Source: an uncultured Oscillospiraceae bacterium | Lineage (GTDB): Bacteria > Bacillota > Clostridia > Oscillospirales > Oscillospiraceae | DNA length: 6,096 nt | Direction of reading: 5' to 3' | Assembly: GCA_934659415.1 (NCBI GenBank) | Contig: CAKUHW010000066.1 | Location: forward strand, 1-6,096 | Shown: positions 5,894 to 6,096 of the stretch, one piece after another | Layout of the letters: each line of letters begins with the position of its first letter | How positions within the stretch are numbered: position 1 is the first letter of the stretch | Notes under the pieces: generated by a model | What the model was told of the DNA's origin: nothing | What the model saw: the letters and a program-made list of their open reading frames with translations, nothing else | Database searches by the model: none | Position numbers and translations under genes: made by a program

Positions 5894-6096
5894 TTACATG
5901 TATTGGGCTGCACTTTTTTGCGTTAACGACACGTCCTGGGTCGTGATCAGGCTGAGCAGCTCGACCACCTTCCCCAGATCCTTCTTTATCGCACGCCTGT
6001 ACTGGCAGACATTCGGGAACTGAGCGATCATGGAGAGATTGCGGAAATTTCCGATCACACTGCGCTCATCTTCGTTCAGTTCATACTGTTCCAGAA
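5894..6096 (-). CDS. Unidentified protein, C-terminal 66 residues (cut by window edge)
   Basis: The only minus-strand frame open from the window edge ends in TAA at 5894-5896. It encodes 66 residues beginning LEQYELNEDERSVIGNFRNL and ending TQKSAAQYM. The piece is hydrophilic and probably helical, with a basic stretch (QYRRAIKKDLGK) and a short hydrophobic helix (VVELLSLI). I do not recognise the family. An LNEDER...FRNL pattern near the C-terminus is seen in some small regulators, but that is too weak to name a function. Its gene converges on pheT and shares the terminator region between them. The start lies outside the window. Confidence 0.6.
   Translation of the reverse strand, partial: LEQYELNEDERSVIGNFRNLSMIAQFPNVCQYRRAIKKDLGKVVELLSLITTQDVSLTQKSAAQYM

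Overview
The window looks like a chromosomal housekeeping segment from a GC-rich, Gram-positive, Clostridia-type bacterium, perhaps a gut Oscillospirales relative. This rests on three things: a Phe-specific T-box riboswitch in front of pheST (T-boxes are largely a Firmicutes device), AAGGAG-like ribosome binding sites before the genes, and a dehydratase / LolA-like lipoprotein / alanine racemase cluster that recalls the acpS-ydcC-alr region of Bacillus and the gerS-alr2 pair of Clostridioides difficile. The taxonomic placement is inference. No mobile element, tRNA, rRNA or CRISPR array was seen.

Left part (1-1959, minus strand): three tightly packed genes, read right to left. nnrD encodes ADP-dependent NAD(P)H-hydrate dehydratase. 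It is followed after 37 bp by a small lipoprotein with a LolA-like look, possibly related to GerS or YdcC. The 3' end of the lipoprotein gene overlaps the start of alr (alanine racemase) by 62 bp, and alr runs out of the window at base 1.

Middle (1960-2337): a divergent intergenic region holding a strong sigma-A type promoter and a complete T-box leader. The leader has Stem I with a UUC specifier, a Stem III hairpin, a T-box/antiterminator with UGGU, and a 12-bp intrinsic terminator with a U-tract. It controls pheS and pheT, the two subunits of phenylalanyl-tRNA synthetase, which follow at 2338-5778 on the plus strand.

The most striking observation is in pheT. The reading frame is interrupted by an in-frame amber codon (TAG, 5425-5427) at a site where homologues are expected to carry Tyr. 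Coding then continues in the same frame, without decay, for another 116 codons to a normal TGA. The stop would remove the whole C-terminal FDX-ACB anticodon-binding domain of an essential enzyme. It is a recent nonsense mutation, a sequence error, or a read-through/suppression event; sequence alone cannot decide between these.

Right end (5779-6096): a perfect 13-bp hairpin that spans the pheT stop codon, then a strong, probably bidirectional terminator, then the 3' end of an unidentified minus-strand gene that enters from outside the window.
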